Shown: positions 7,162 through 14,794, counted from the first letter of the stretch. The stretch is 15,743 nt of DNA from an uncultured Bacteroidales bacterium (GCA_947367415.1 CANBEE010000029.1:1-15743), one strand, 5' to 3'. Notes: generated by a model from the sequence alone, not told the origin. Numbers and translations are program-made.

Positions 7162-8496
7162 TCAGAAGAAGAAGCGAATGATGTCGTTGAAATTTGCGTA
7201 TATCATCAGACCGAAGAGGATAATCATGCCGGTGTACTGCGCATACTCCATGAACTTGTCGCTGGGCTTGCGACCAGTAATCATTTCGAAGAGCAAGAAC
7301 ATAAGGTGACCTCCATCGAGGGCTGGGATAGGGAGGATGTTCATGAAGGCGAGGATGATGGAGATGAAGGCTGTCATCATCCAGAAACTATACCAGTTCC
7401 ACTGTGCAGGGAAGAGGCTACCTATAGTGCCGAAGCCGCCGAGCGAGGTGGCACCCTCCTTCGTGAAGATATACTTGAAGTCGCTGACATAGCCCTTCAA
7501 CGTGTTCCAACCATAGGCAATGCCGGCAGGAATAGAGGCGAAGAACCCGTATTCCTTGATGGCGGGTGTATAGGGATAGGCAACGCTGACACCTACCTTG
7601 AAGTTCTCGTCGGTGGCGACGGTGACGGTGTCGAGCACACCTGCACGGTTATATACGATGCTGATGTCGTGGTTGACAATTTCGCCCTCTTCTTCTTGCT
7701 GCTTCAGTTGGGTGAGTGCTGTGTTGAAGGTGGTCCAGGTTTCGGTGGGCTTACCATTGACGCTTACGATGTGGTCGCCTGCGAGAAGACCTGCACGTGC
7801 AGCACCCTGTCCGGCTACTACACTATCGATGGTCATGGGCATGTAGAAGGCAATGAAAGGTTGTGCGTCCTTTTGGAGGTCGAAGAGACCGAAGTCCTCG
7901 GGCATACTAATGATGGTTTCGCTGCCATCGCGAAGTATGATGACCTCATCTGCATTGGCTATGGCGCGTAGCATGTCGCCATTGTAGCGCTCAAAGGCTG
8001 TTTTGTCGGTGCGTACCAAAACATCGCCATCACGGAAGCCGATGGCCTCGGCACGCTCATTGAACTCCATGCCATACTTGCTGTTGTTGAGCGGAGTATA
8101 GGCATCGCCCCAAGTGAAGAGCACCATGGCGTAGATGAAGCAGGCAAGGATGAGGTTGAAACATACACCGCCCACCATAATGAGAAGGCGCTGCCATGCT
8201 GGCTTGGTGCGGAACTCCCAAGGTTGTTCGGGTTGCTTCATCTGCTCCAGGTTGAGGCTCTCGTCAATCATGCCAGACAGCTCTACGTATCCGCCGAAGG
8301 GGAGCCAACCTACTACATATTCCGTTTCGCTGCGCTTGGGCTTGTAGCGGAGGATGGGTTTGCCGAAAAAGAGCGAGAAGCGCTCGACGCGCACACCGAA
8401 GAGGCGTGCAAAAATAAAGTGTCCCAACTCGTGGATGACCACAAGAATGGTGAGTGAGAGGATTACTTGAATGAGTTTTATTAGAAAAACAGACAT
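7162..8496 (-). CDS. rseP: RIP metalloprotease RseP (site-2 protease)
   Basis: The product has 444 residues. The zinc site HELGH is at residues 22-26 inside the first membrane helix, and the third ligand is Asp394 in PALDGGH near the C-terminus. Further membrane helices lie at about 105-128, 370-392 and 422-436. Two PDZ-like regions lie between them, at about 138-195 (FRDGDVLVRTD) and 215-290 (ARAGLLAGDHIVSVNGKP), as in E. coli RseP. The family cuts membrane-bound anti-sigma factors and remnant signal peptides in the inner membrane. The gene follows dxr by 24 bases on the same strand, a common pairing in Bacteroidetes. The gap is filled by a heptamer array, leaving no clear Shine-Dalgarno site. 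Confidence 0.96.
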   Translation of the reverse strand: MSVFLIKLIQVILSLTILVVIHELGHFIFARLFGVRVERFSLFFGKPILRYKPKRSETEYVVGWLPFGGYVELSGMIDESLNLEQMKQPEQPWEFRTKPAWQRLLIMVGGVCFNLILACFIYAMVLFTWGDAYTPLNNSKYGMEFNERAEAIGFRDGDVLVRTDKTAFERYNGDMLRAIANADEVIILRDGSETIISMPEDFGLFDLQKDAQPFIAFYMPMTIDSVVAGQGAARAGLLAGDHIVSVNGKPTETWTTFNTALTQLKQQEEEGEIVNHDISIVYNRAGVLDTVTVATDENFKVGVSVAYPYTPAIKEYGFFASIPAGIAYGWNTLKGYVSDFKYIFTKEGATSLGGFGTIGSLFPAQWNWYSFWMMTAFISIILAFMNILPIPALDGGHLMFLLFEMITGRKPSDKFMEYAQYTGMIILFGLMIYANFNDIIRFFF

Positions 8497-8499
8497 TGT

Positions 8500-8541
8500 T
8501 TTTAAGTTGTAAGTTAAGAATTATGAGTTATGAGTTATGAG
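8500..8541 (-). repeat. Heptamer array spanning the dxr 3' end and the dxr-rseP gap
   Basis: Six consecutive seven-base units begin with TT on the plus strand: three perfect TTATGAG units (8521-8541), then diverged units such as TTGTAAG and TTTTAAG (8500-8520). The perfect units encode the last residues of Dxr and its TAA stop. The array ends three bases before the rseP start codon. Confidence 0.65.
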
Positions 8542-9714
8542 TTCTTCTGCTATGCGGCGTGCTGCGGCATCAGTAGCCACGTAGTCGTCGTAGGTGGGTG
8601 ATGTGATGAAGCTGGTGCGCTGCATCGTCTGCTCTATCACGTCGCTCATCTGCAGGAATCCGATACGTTCTTTGAGAAAGGCAGCTACGCACACTTCGTT
8701 GGCTGCATTGAGGATGCAGGGCATATTGCCACCACGCTCCAATGCCTTGAACGAGAGGGCGAGGTTGCGGAAACGCACGGGGTCGGGCTGCTCGAAGGTG
8801 AGCGATGAGAGGGTGGAGAAGTCGAGACGCTGGCTGCTGAGCGACAGGCGCTGCGGGTAGCTGAATGCGTACTGGATGGGGAGGCGCATGTCGGGTGTGC
8901 CGAGCTGTGCCTTCACCGAGCCGTCGGCAAATTGCACCATGGAGTGTATCACCGACTGTGGATGTACCACCACTTCAATCTGCTCTGGGGTGACATCGAA
9001 GAGCCACTTGGCCTCGATGACCTCGAAACCCTTGTTCATCATTGACGCTGAGTCGATGGTAATTTTGGCACCCATATCCCAGTTGGGATGCTTCAGTGCC
9101 TGCTCACGGGTAGCATGTTGCAGCTGCTCCATGCTCCATGTGCGAAACGGACCTCCCGATGCGGTGAGCAACAGCTTCTCTATCGGGTTGTGTGCTTCGC
9201 CTGCCAAGCATTGGAAGATAGCCGAGTGCTCAGAGTCGACGGGGAGGATGGGTACTCGGTGCTCTAAGGCCAGTTGAGTGACGAGTTCACCGGCTACCAC
9301 GAGCGTCTCCTTATTGGCCAGAGCGATGGCCTTGCCAGCGCGAATAGCATTCATTGTGGGACGCAAGCCTGCGTATCCAACCATTGAGGCTAATACCATA
9401 TCGATTGGTTCGGCCTCGACTACCTCGTTCAGTGCATCGCTGCCGGCATATACCTTGATGGGAAGGTCGGCAAGCGCATCGCGCAGCGTGGTGTAGTGGG
9501 CCTCATTGGCGATGACCACCACGTCGGGTTGGTGGCGGCGTGCCTGTTCTATAAGCAGCTCAACATTGTTGTTGGCTGTCAGTGCGTATGCTTCGTACAA
9601 GTCGCTATGCTCCTCGATGACCTGAAGTGCCTGTGTTCCTATCGAACCTGTGGAACCTAGAATGGCTATCTGACGCTTGCGTGCGGTCTGTTCATGTAGA
9701 GATGTCTTGTTCAT
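8521..9714 (-). CDS. dxr: 1-deoxy-D-xylulose 5-phosphate reductoisomerase
   Basis: The product has 397 residues, a normal length. The NADPH loop GSTGSIG is at residues 20-26. The metal and substrate residues are present: D160, E162 in VDSEHSAIFQ, SGGPFR at 186-191, NKGFEVIEA with E234, and HPQSVIHSM at 251-259. The enzyme turns 1-deoxy-D-xylulose 5-phosphate into 2-C-methyl-D-erythritol 4-phosphate in the cytoplasmic MEP isoprenoid pathway and is the target of fosmidomycin. It starts nine bases after the M23 gene and is followed closely by rseP, so the three are probably co-transcribed. The last residues, about LITHNS, are encoded by a heptamer repeat and lie outside the conserved core. Confidence 0.97.
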   Translation of the reverse strand: MNKTSLHEQTARKRQIAILGSTGSIGTQALQVIEEHSDLYEAYALTANNNVELLIEQARRHQPDVVVIANEAHYTTLRDALADLPIKVYAGSDALNEVVEAEPIDMVLASMVGYAGLRPTMNAIRAGKAIALANKETLVVAGELVTQLALEHRVPILPVDSEHSAIFQCLAGEAHNPIEKLLLTASGGPFRTWSMEQLQHATREQALKHPNWDMGAKITIDSASMMNKGFEVIEAKWLFDVTPEQIEVVVHPQSVIHSMVQFADGSVKAQLGTPDMRLPIQYAFSYPQRLSLSSQRLDFSTLSSLTFEQPDPVRFRNLALSFKALERGGNMPCILNAANEVCVAAFLKERIGFLQMSDVIEQTMQRTSFITSPTYDDYVATDAAARRIAEELITHNS

Positions 9715-9723
9715 AAGTGTCGC

Positions 9724-10593
9724 TTAGAATGATATATATTGTGTCGGGTTGAGGGCCGTACCCTTGTGCCATAGCTCAAAGTGCAGGTAGGTGTCGGCCT
9801 GTTTGTTCCCCTTTTTTTCAATGATTCCTATAGCCTCGCCGGCTTTCACCTTATTACCTTCACGCTTGAGGATAGCGGTGAGGTGCTTGTATGTGGTTAC
9901 CAGATTGCCTACGTGCTGCACTACTATGACATAGCCGTCGGTGGCGGTGTATCCGCTCATCAGTATGGTGCCATCGAGCACGGAACATACGTTCTGGCTG
10001 GTGGTGGCAAGGGCTATATCTACGCCAAAGTGGAGGTCGGCAGGATTGAACGAACGTACGAGCAGACCGCGCAGCGGTGTCGTGAAGTGGAGACCATCCA
10101 TGTCGCTCTTGTGGAGACTCTGAGAGGTCAGATTGTACTTCTCATTCTGCTCATATTCGTGGATGAACTCACTCTCGCGTTCGGTGCGTTCCATGAGGTC
10201 GGCACTGCGTAGAATGGTGAGTGAGTCGATGGTGCTGACTGAGTCGATGCTTACGTTGCCTCGCAGGATGTCTTGAATGTTCATCACATAGAGCTGATGG
10301 CGCTGTACGGCTTCGTTTAGGGAGTCGAGGCGTAGCGAGGCTCCTATCATGAGCTCCCGTGTCTGCGGACTTACGTAGCCAGGGACGAGTGAGCGCAAAG
10401 GAGAGTAGAAAAGCAGTAGGGTGGTGGCTGTGGCAACTACAACCACAAAGGCTATGATGTACAGCGTGTTGATAAACTGTGAAGTGGAAACACGATGCTC
10501 CACATCACGTCCCCTACGTTGGGTAAATATCACGTCGTAGCGGCGGAAAAACTGATACCCAAAGCCCTCTGTATTTTTCTTCTTTCTACTCAT
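9724..10593 (-). CDS. Membrane-anchored M23/LytM-domain protein, probably catalytically impaired
   Basis: I place the start at the ATG at 10593 (289 residues, MSRKKKNTEGFG); a TTG three codons upstream is less likely. The N-terminus is basic and cytoplasmic, a single membrane helix spans about 41-63, and residues 85-150 are helical and may be a coiled coil. The LytM domain covers about 170-289. Zinc ligands H188 and D192 (HFGVD) and H271 are present, as is H237 (YKHL). The first His of the usual HxH motif is Tyr269 (TYLHFELW), which should remove a catalytic residue. Such proteins often act as activators of amidases rather than as endopeptidases, as with E. coli EnvC. Lying between rimM and dxr, this is probably an envelope-biogenesis protein acting in the periplasm. 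Confidence 0.88.
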   Translation of the reverse strand: MSRKKKNTEGFGYQFFRRYDVIFTQRRGRDVEHRVSTSQFINTLYIIAFVVVVATATTLLLFYSPLRSLVPGYVSPQTRELMIGASLRLDSLNEAVQRHQLYVMNIQDILRGNVSIDSVSTIDSLTILRSADLMERTERESEFIHEYEQNEKYNLTSQSLHKSDMDGLHFTTPLRGLLVRSFNPADLHFGVDIALATTSQNVCSVLDGTILMSGYTATDGYVIVVQHVGNLVTTYKHLTAILKREGNKVKAGEAIGIIEKKGNKQADTYLHFELWHKGTALNPTQYISF

Positions 10594-10599
10594 AAGCAG

Positions 10600-10607
10600 C
10601 AAAATTA
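10600..10607 (-). promoter_or_regulatory. TAATTTTG, perfect -7-like element close to the M23 start
   Basis: The minus strand reads TAATTTTG six bases before the ATG at 10593, matching the Bacteroidetes -7 consensus TAnnTTTG. No TTTG is found about 20 bases upstream. If used, it would give an almost leaderless mRNA. It may be chance in an A+T-rich gap. Confidence 0.25.
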
Positions 10608-10641
10608 CGAAAAAAAGTGGTATGAAGCCTATTCGGACTGA

Positions 10642-11160
10642 TTATTCTAACAAACCGTCAGGTAAATTAAACTTTATTATACGTTTGTCGTGGTCGAGTT
10701 CTTCGATGAAGTCCTCTTGAGCGGGGATGAGGAGCTCTTCTCCATTGGGGCGTTCGACGATGAAGAGTGTGTTGATGGTACTCTCGTCAACCGCAACCAA
10801 GGTACCCAAGTGTCCGTGGTTGACATCTGCGGCGGTGAAGTCGATGAAGTATTGCCAGCTGTACTCTCCGTCCTCGGACTGCTCGGCATAGGACTTGGGA
10901 AAGTAGACCTCCTTATTGGTGAAGATGGCTGCATCTTCAGAAGTGTCGATACGCTCGAACTTGATGAGTGCTACGCTGTTGCTCTTGAAGCGGTACTCCT
11001 CTATAAAGAAGGGCACCAGGATGCCATCCATGTCGCACACGAGGTAGGGGCAGTCGACACGGTCGAATACATCATCAGTGAACGACAATGCCATCTCTCC
11101 CTGTACGCCGTGGGTACGGGTGAACTTTCCTATGCAGTATACCTCTTCGGGACGTATCAT
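10642..11160 (-). CDS. rimM: Ribosome maturation factor RimM
   Basis: The product has 172 residues, a normal length. The N-terminal RimM barrel holds the signature GKFTRTHGVQGEM (residues 11-23). The C-terminal PRC-barrel ends with the typical LLIPAQEDFIEELD and LPDGLLE motifs. RimM binds ribosomal protein uS19 and assists late maturation of the 30S subunit head, in the cytoplasm. Its ATG overlaps the TGA of murA by four bases (ATGA, 11157-11160), which points to coupled translation. The M23 gene follows after 48 bases when its ATG start is used. Confidence 0.95.
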   Translation of the reverse strand: MIRPEEVYCIGKFTRTHGVQGEMALSFTDDVFDRVDCPYLVCDMDGILVPFFIEEYRFKSNSVALIKFERIDTSEDAAIFTNKEVYFPKSYAEQSEDGEYSWQYFIDFTAADVNHGHLGTLVAVDESTINTLFIVERPNGEELLIPAQEDFIEELDHDKRIIKFNLPDGLLE

Positions 11161-12467
11161 AGCTCTACACGGGTTATACGGGCACCGAGTCGGTTGAGGC
11201 GCTCGTCAATATTTTGGTATCCGCGGTCAATTTGGTCGATGCGGTCGATGCGACTGGTGCCTTCGGCGCTCATGGCAGCGATGAGCAGGGCGATGCCGGC
11301 ACGGATGTCAGGCGAGGTCATGGTGCGGCTACGCAGGCTGATGGCATGGTCGTGGCCATTGACCACGGCACGGTGTGGGTCGCAAAGAATAATCTGTGCT
11401 CCCATCTCGATGAGCTTGTCCACAAAGAACAGGCGGCTTTCGAACATCTTCTGATGGATGAGTACGCTGCCCTTTGCCTGGATGGCGGTGACAAGCAGCA
11501 CGCTCAGCAGGTCGGGAGTGAGGCCTGGCCACGGCGCATCGGCAATGGTCATGATGGAGCCGTCGATGAACGATTCTATCTGATAGTGTTCTTGGCGGGG
11601 GATGTAGAGATTATCACCACGCTCCTCGATGAGGATGCCGAGGCGACGGAAACTGTCGGGGATGACACCGAGGTTTTCCAATGACACATTGCGGATGGTG
11701 AGCTCACTGCGGGTCATGGCGGCCATGCCGATGAAGCTACCTACTTCAATCATATCGGGCAGCACCGTGTGCTCGCATCCACCCAATGAGTCGACACCTG
11801 TTATTACCAAACGGTTGCTGGCGATTCCCTCAATCTTGGCACCCATGCGGCACAGCATGCGGCAGAGTTGCTGTATGTAGGGTTCACAGGCTGCATTGTA
11901 TATGGTGGTGGTGCCTTCGGCCAACACGGCGGCCATGATGATATTGGCCGTACCCGTCACCGAAGCCTCGTCGAGCAGCATATAGGTGCCTTTGAGGTGC
12001 TCGGCTGCCAACTCGTAGATACCCCGGTCTTCGTTATATGAGAAGGATGCTCCCAACTTTATCAGTCCCAAGAAGTGGGTGTCGAGTCTGCGACGCCCGA
12101 TTTTGTCACCGCCGGGCTTACTGATGAGTGCGCGGCCAAAGCGGGCAAGCAGGGGACCCATAAGCATTACCGAACCGCGGAGGCTGGAGCAGAGCTTCAG
12201 AAACTCGTCGCTTTGCAGGTAGGCTTCGTCGATGTCCTTGGCTGTGAAACTGAAACGACCCTCGCCGAGGCGGTCGACAGATACACCCATCGATTGCATC
12301 ATGGTTATCAGGTTGTTTACGTCCAATATGTCGGGCACGTTGTTTACTGTCACCGTCTCCTGAGTGAGCAGTGTGGCACACAGGATTTGAAGAACTTCGT
12401 TCTTGGCGCCTTGTGGAGTAATCTCTCCTTGCAAGCGGTGTCCGCCTTCGATGATGAATGAGGCCAT
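11157..12467 (-). CDS. murA: UDP-N-acetylglucosamine 1-carboxyvinyltransferase MurA, with Asp at the fosfomycin site
   Basis: The product has 436 residues. It contains K22 in GAKNEVLQ, SLRGSVMLMGPLLARFG (95-111), the catalytic loop PGGDKIGRRRLDTH (118-131), D319 in TPDLLSV (E. coli D305) and SPDIRAGIALL followed by IDRGY near the C-terminus. MurA moves enolpyruvate from phosphoenolpyruvate to UDP-GlcNAc, the first committed step of peptidoglycan synthesis, in the cytoplasm. The loop residue that is Cys115 in E. coli is Asp121 here (codon GAC at 12105-12107). Cys-to-Asp enzymes remain active but are not alkylated by fosfomycin, as known for Mycobacterium and Chlamydia. The TGA overlaps the rimM start, and the gene follows a DUF4290 gene through a gap with heptamer arrays. 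Confidence 0.97.
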   Translation of the reverse strand: MASFIIEGGHRLQGEITPQGAKNEVLQILCATLLTQETVTVNNVPDILDVNNLITMMQSMGVSVDRLGEGRFSFTAKDIDEAYLQSDEFLKLCSSLRGSVMLMGPLLARFGRALISKPGGDKIGRRRLDTHFLGLIKLGASFSYNEDRGIYELAAEHLKGTYMLLDEASVTGTANIIMAAVLAEGTTTIYNAACEPYIQQLCRMLCRMGAKIEGIASNRLVITGVDSLGGCEHTVLPDMIEVGSFIGMAAMTRSELTIRNVSLENLGVIPDSFRRLGILIEERGDNLYIPRQEHYQIESFIDGSIMTIADAPWPGLTPDLLSVLLVTAIQAKGSVLIHQKMFESRLFFVDKLIEMGAQIILCDPHRAVVNGHDHAISLRSRTMTSPDIRAGIALLIAAMSAEGTSRIDRIDQIDRGYQNIDERLNRLGARITRVEL

Positions 12468-12479
12468 AGTAAATAGGAA

Positions 12480-12500
12480 TTATGGGTGATGGGTTAAGGG
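12480..12500 (+). repeat. Short heptamer array before murA
   Basis: Three seven-base units end in GGG on the plus strand (TTATGGG, TGATGGG, TTAAGGG), 12 bases upstream of the murA start codon. The last part (12492-12500) can pair with 12515-12524 as a 9-bp stem with one bulged base. Confidence 0.5.
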
Positions 12501-12516
12501 GTATATCGCGGAGTCC

Positions 12517-12551
12517 CTTGAACCTTAAACTCTAAACCTTAAACTCTAAAC
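12517..12551 (-). repeat. Heptamer array after the DUF4290 gene
   Basis: Five seven-base units alternate between CTTAAAC and TCTAAAC, led by CTTGAAC. The 14-base pair of units is repeated perfectly at 12524-12537 and 12538-12551. The array begins eight bases after the DUF4290 stop codon on the minus strand. Confidence 0.7.
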
Positions 12552-12559
12552 TGTATCTA

Positions 12560-13177
12560 TTAGTGTTTCTTCTTGTTCTTGCGGTTGTTTTTACCCTTTT
12601 GGCTCTTGTTTTGCTGCTGTACCGGGGCACGGTATACTCCCAGGTTGAGCTGTTCGGCATCGAGGCTGATGCTGCCGTCGGAGTACTCCTTGATGTCTTC
12701 TACGATTTTTTCGTCCTCTACACTATCCTTGTTCCATAGGATATACTCCTTTTTCATTTGGGCAGCGATGAGTCGTAGCAGCTGGTCGCGTTCTTCACCG
12801 TCGGGCATGGCGCAAGCTTTTTTCATCATTTCTTCTACGCAGCGTCCGTAGTGGCGGTAGCGTATGTTTCCTTTGGGATATTCGATACGTTGTGGGGTGG
12901 TGTGCAGCGTTTCGGGGCTGGCTACCTCGTAGGGGTAATCAATGTCGAGCTTGAAGTCGGCCATCACTGCCAGATGGTCCCATAGCTTATGCTTGAAGTC
13001 GGGCATATCTCTCAGTTGAGGATACATGTTGCCCATTACTGCCACAATGGTATTGGCACATCGCTGGCGCTCATCACGGTCCTCAATGCTTACTGCATGG
13101 TCTACCATTTTCTGCACTGCACGCCCATATTCGGGCATCGGCAGTCTTTTCTCCTGTGTATTGTATTTCATTGACAA
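12560..13177 (-). CDS. DUF4290 family protein
   Basis: The product has 205 residues. The N-terminal half matches what I recall of DUF4290, a Bacteroidetes-specific family: YNTQEKRLPMPEYGRAVQKM (5-24), then SIEDRDERQRCANTIVAVMG and YPQLRDMPDFKHKLWDHL. It is helical, soluble and has no signal peptide or membrane segment. The last 20 or so residues are rich in Lys, Asn and Gln (QQNKSQKGKNNRKNKKKH), which suggests a flexible nucleic-acid-binding or ribosome-facing tail. Function is unknown. It lies 13 bases after tsaB and upstream of murA in the same direction, so it is likely part of that operon. Co-location with tsaB, murA and rimM suggests a housekeeping role, but this is inference. Confidence 0.88.
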   Translation of the reverse strand: MSMKYNTQEKRLPMPEYGRAVQKMVDHAVSIEDRDERQRCANTIVAVMGNMYPQLRDMPDFKHKLWDHLAVMADFKLDIDYPYEVASPETLHTTPQRIEYPKGNIRYRHYGRCVEEMMKKACAMPDGEERDQLLRLIAAQMKKEYILWNKDSVEDEKIVEDIKEYSDGSISLDAEQLNLGVYRAPVQQQNKSQKGKNNRKNKKKH

Positions 13178-13190
13178 TAATAATGGTTTT

Positions 13191-13883
13191 CTAAAACACT
13201 TTGTTCTTCGCTACTGTAGCCACGAACTCTTTCAGATAGAAAGGCTCGAAGTAGGCAACATCTTGGAATGTGCCGTCAAGGAACTGCCTGTCGGCAAGTG
13301 GGAACATCCATTTGGCCAATGGCTGTATGCCGTCGATGAACCGTGCGTTCTTGTGGGTGATAACCTCCTTGCACTTGGCTGCTCCATTGCCGAAGAAGTA
13401 TACAGGATGTTCCTCTAGATACTCGGCATAGCTGTCGCCTGTGATGATATCGGCACTCACCTCCTTTACGGGGTTTAGTGCACGGTCGTAGATTGCTGCA
13501 TATACCTCCATGCGGCGTGCGTCAATCATGGGACACAGCAAAGCGTCCTCGGGTAGCTCGTCCATCAGCAATACAGGCACGCTCATTACCTTGAGTGTAG
13601 GCAAGGCAATCAGCGGTATGTTGCGTCCATAACAGATGCCTTTGGCCATCGAGGCTCCTATGCGCAATCCTGTGTACGAACCGGGTCCGCAACTTACTGC
13701 TACGGCATCGATGGGCTTGGCATGGCTGTCGGCCATGGAGAGCAGCTCGTCTATGAATACTCCCAATGTCACGGCATGTTGAGGACCGTCAAAGTCCTCC
13801 TTGGAGAACAGCACCGCCCCATCTTCGCTTAGTGCCACAGAGCACACATCCGTAGAAGTTTCTATATGTAGTATACAAGCCAT
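13191..13883 (-). CDS. tsaB: tRNA threonylcarbamoyladenosine biosynthesis protein TsaB
   Basis: The product has 230 residues, a normal TsaB length. It has the ASKHA-fold N-terminus ILHIETSTDVCSVAL (residues 4-18) and the family signature CGPGSYTGLRIG (65-76), then MAKGICYGRNIPL and ALPTLKVM. It lacks the HxxxH metal site of TsaD, as expected for TsaB. TsaB partners with TsaD and TsaE to place threonylcarbamoyl on A37 of ANN-decoding tRNAs in the cytoplasm. It is probably the first gene of the tsaB to rseP run, since a good promoter lies just upstream and DUF4290 follows after 13 bases. Confidence 0.95.
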   Translation of the reverse strand: MACILHIETSTDVCSVALSEDGAVLFSKEDFDGPQHAVTLGVFIDELLSMADSHAKPIDAVAVSCGPGSYTGLRIGASMAKGICYGRNIPLIALPTLKVMSVPVLLMDELPEDALLCPMIDARRMEVYAAIYDRALNPVKEVSADIITGDSYAEYLEEHPVYFFGNGAAKCKEVITHKNARFIDGIQPLAKWMFPLADRQFLDGTFQDVAYFEPFYLKEFVATVAKNKVF

Positions 13884-13907
13884 TTCTATTTATATTATTA
13901 GAGCTTA

Positions 13908-13939
13908 CAAAATTAGTGAAAAAATCCGATTTTGCGAAA
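13908..13939 (-). promoter_or_regulatory. Bacteroidetes-type sigma-70 promoter for tsaB
   Basis: The minus strand reads TAATTTTG at 13908-13915, a perfect TAnnTTTG element. A TTTC (three of four to TTTG) lies at 13936-13939 after a 20-base spacer. The -7 element ends 24 bases before the tsaB ATG, which allows a short leader. This fits the known Bacteroides promoter architecture and implies a transcription start separate from argB. Confidence 0.55.
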
Positions 13940-13994
13940 ACAATGTAAGTTTAAGCGCAATGATGCCGGATTCTCACTTTGGAATGTAATAATA

Positions 13995-14768
13995 CTAGCC
14001 GTTAACAATCTTTGTTTCCAGGCTGTTGTCGAGGTTGTCGGCATGCTTGATGACCACGCAGTGGACACCGCCGTCAATGGCGCGGAAGGCTCCTTCAATT
14101 TTGGGCAGCATGCCCTTGTTGACGGTGCCGTCGGCACGCAGGGTGGCAAAGCTCTCGCGTGTGATGGTGGGGATGACGCTGAGGTCGTCGTTCACATCGG
14201 TGAGTACGCCGTTCTTCTCAAGACAGAAGATGAGGTTCGTAGGCTGTATCTTCGAGGCAGCCACGGCTGCGGCCGAGGCTACGCTGTCGGCATTGCTGTT
14301 GAGTAGCGAACCTTGCTCGTCGTGGGTGATGGCGCAGAAGACGGGTACGATGCCCTGCTCCACGAGCGAGGCGAGGAAGGGTACGTTCATGCGCTCGGTA
14401 ACGATATCGCCCACATAGCCATAGTCGATGGGCTTGGGGGCGCGGCGCACGGCAGGGATGACGTTGGCATCGGCTCCCGAGAGACCTATGGCCTTGCAGC
14501 CAAGGGCACCGAGGCGTGCCACTATCTGTTTGTTCACGAGGCCTGCATATACCATGGTGACCACATCGAGTGTGTCGCGGTCGGTGACGCGGCGTCCATC
14601 AATCATCTGTGTCTCTATGCCCAGTTGGGCGCTCAGGCGTGTGGCTAGTTTGCCTCCGCCGTGGATGAGCATCTTGGGGCCTTCAAGGGCAGCAAACTTG
14701 GTGAGGAATCGTTCCAGTGCGGCTGCATCATCAATGACGTTACCGCCGATCTTAACTACTTGAATCAT
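13995..14768 (-). CDS. argB: Acetylglutamate kinase (possibly acting on N-succinylglutamate)
   Basis: I choose the ATG at 14768 (257 residues, MIQVVKIGGNVID), because the N-terminal KIGGN motif then sits where the family has it. An open frame reaching 14813 adds only repeat-encoded residues. Signatures are KIGGN at 6-10, IHGGGK at 35-40, DGRRVTD at 58-64, and NADSVASAAAVAASK near the ATP site. The enzyme phosphorylates the gamma-carboxyl of N-acylglutamate in arginine synthesis, in the cytoplasm. The neighbouring carbamoyltransferase looks like the succinylornithine type, so this kinase may use N-succinylglutamate; I know of no residue that decides this. It lies 111 bases after argF' on the same strand, and the gap carries heptamer arrays. 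Confidence 0.94.
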   Translation of the reverse strand: MIQVVKIGGNVIDDAAALERFLTKFAALEGPKMLIHGGGKLATRLSAQLGIETQMIDGRRVTDRDTLDVVTMVYAGLVNKQIVARLGALGCKAIGLSGADANVIPAVRRAPKPIDYGYVGDIVTERMNVPFLASLVEQGIVPVFCAITHDEQGSLLNSNADSVASAAAVAASKIQPTNLIFCLEKNGVLTDVNDDLSVIPTITRESFATLRADGTVNKGMLPKIEGAFRAIDGGVHCVVIKHADNLDNSLETKIVNG

Positions 14769-14773
14769 ACTCA

Positions 14774-14794
14774 AATTGAAAATTGAGAATTGAA
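14774..14794 (+). repeat. Heptamer array just before argB
   Basis: Three seven-base units read AATTGAA, AATTGAG, AATTGAA on the plus strand, ending six bases before the argB ATG. The 14-mer AAAATTGAGAATTG at 14779-14792 recurs exactly at 14812-14825. Reading the array as protein causes an over-long argB start. Confidence 0.6.

Noticed and set aside
7141..7971. A 276-residue plus-strand frame over rseP
   Set aside because: It is antisense to RseP, acidic and without recognisable motifs; a shadow frame.
10690..11684. Plus-strand frames over rimM and murA (254 and 156 residues)
   Set aside because: Both are antisense to well-recognised genes and have no family features.
12517..12551. CRISPR-like or telomere-like repeat
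   Set aside because: Units are seven bases without spacers and there are no cas genes; it fits a short tandem array.
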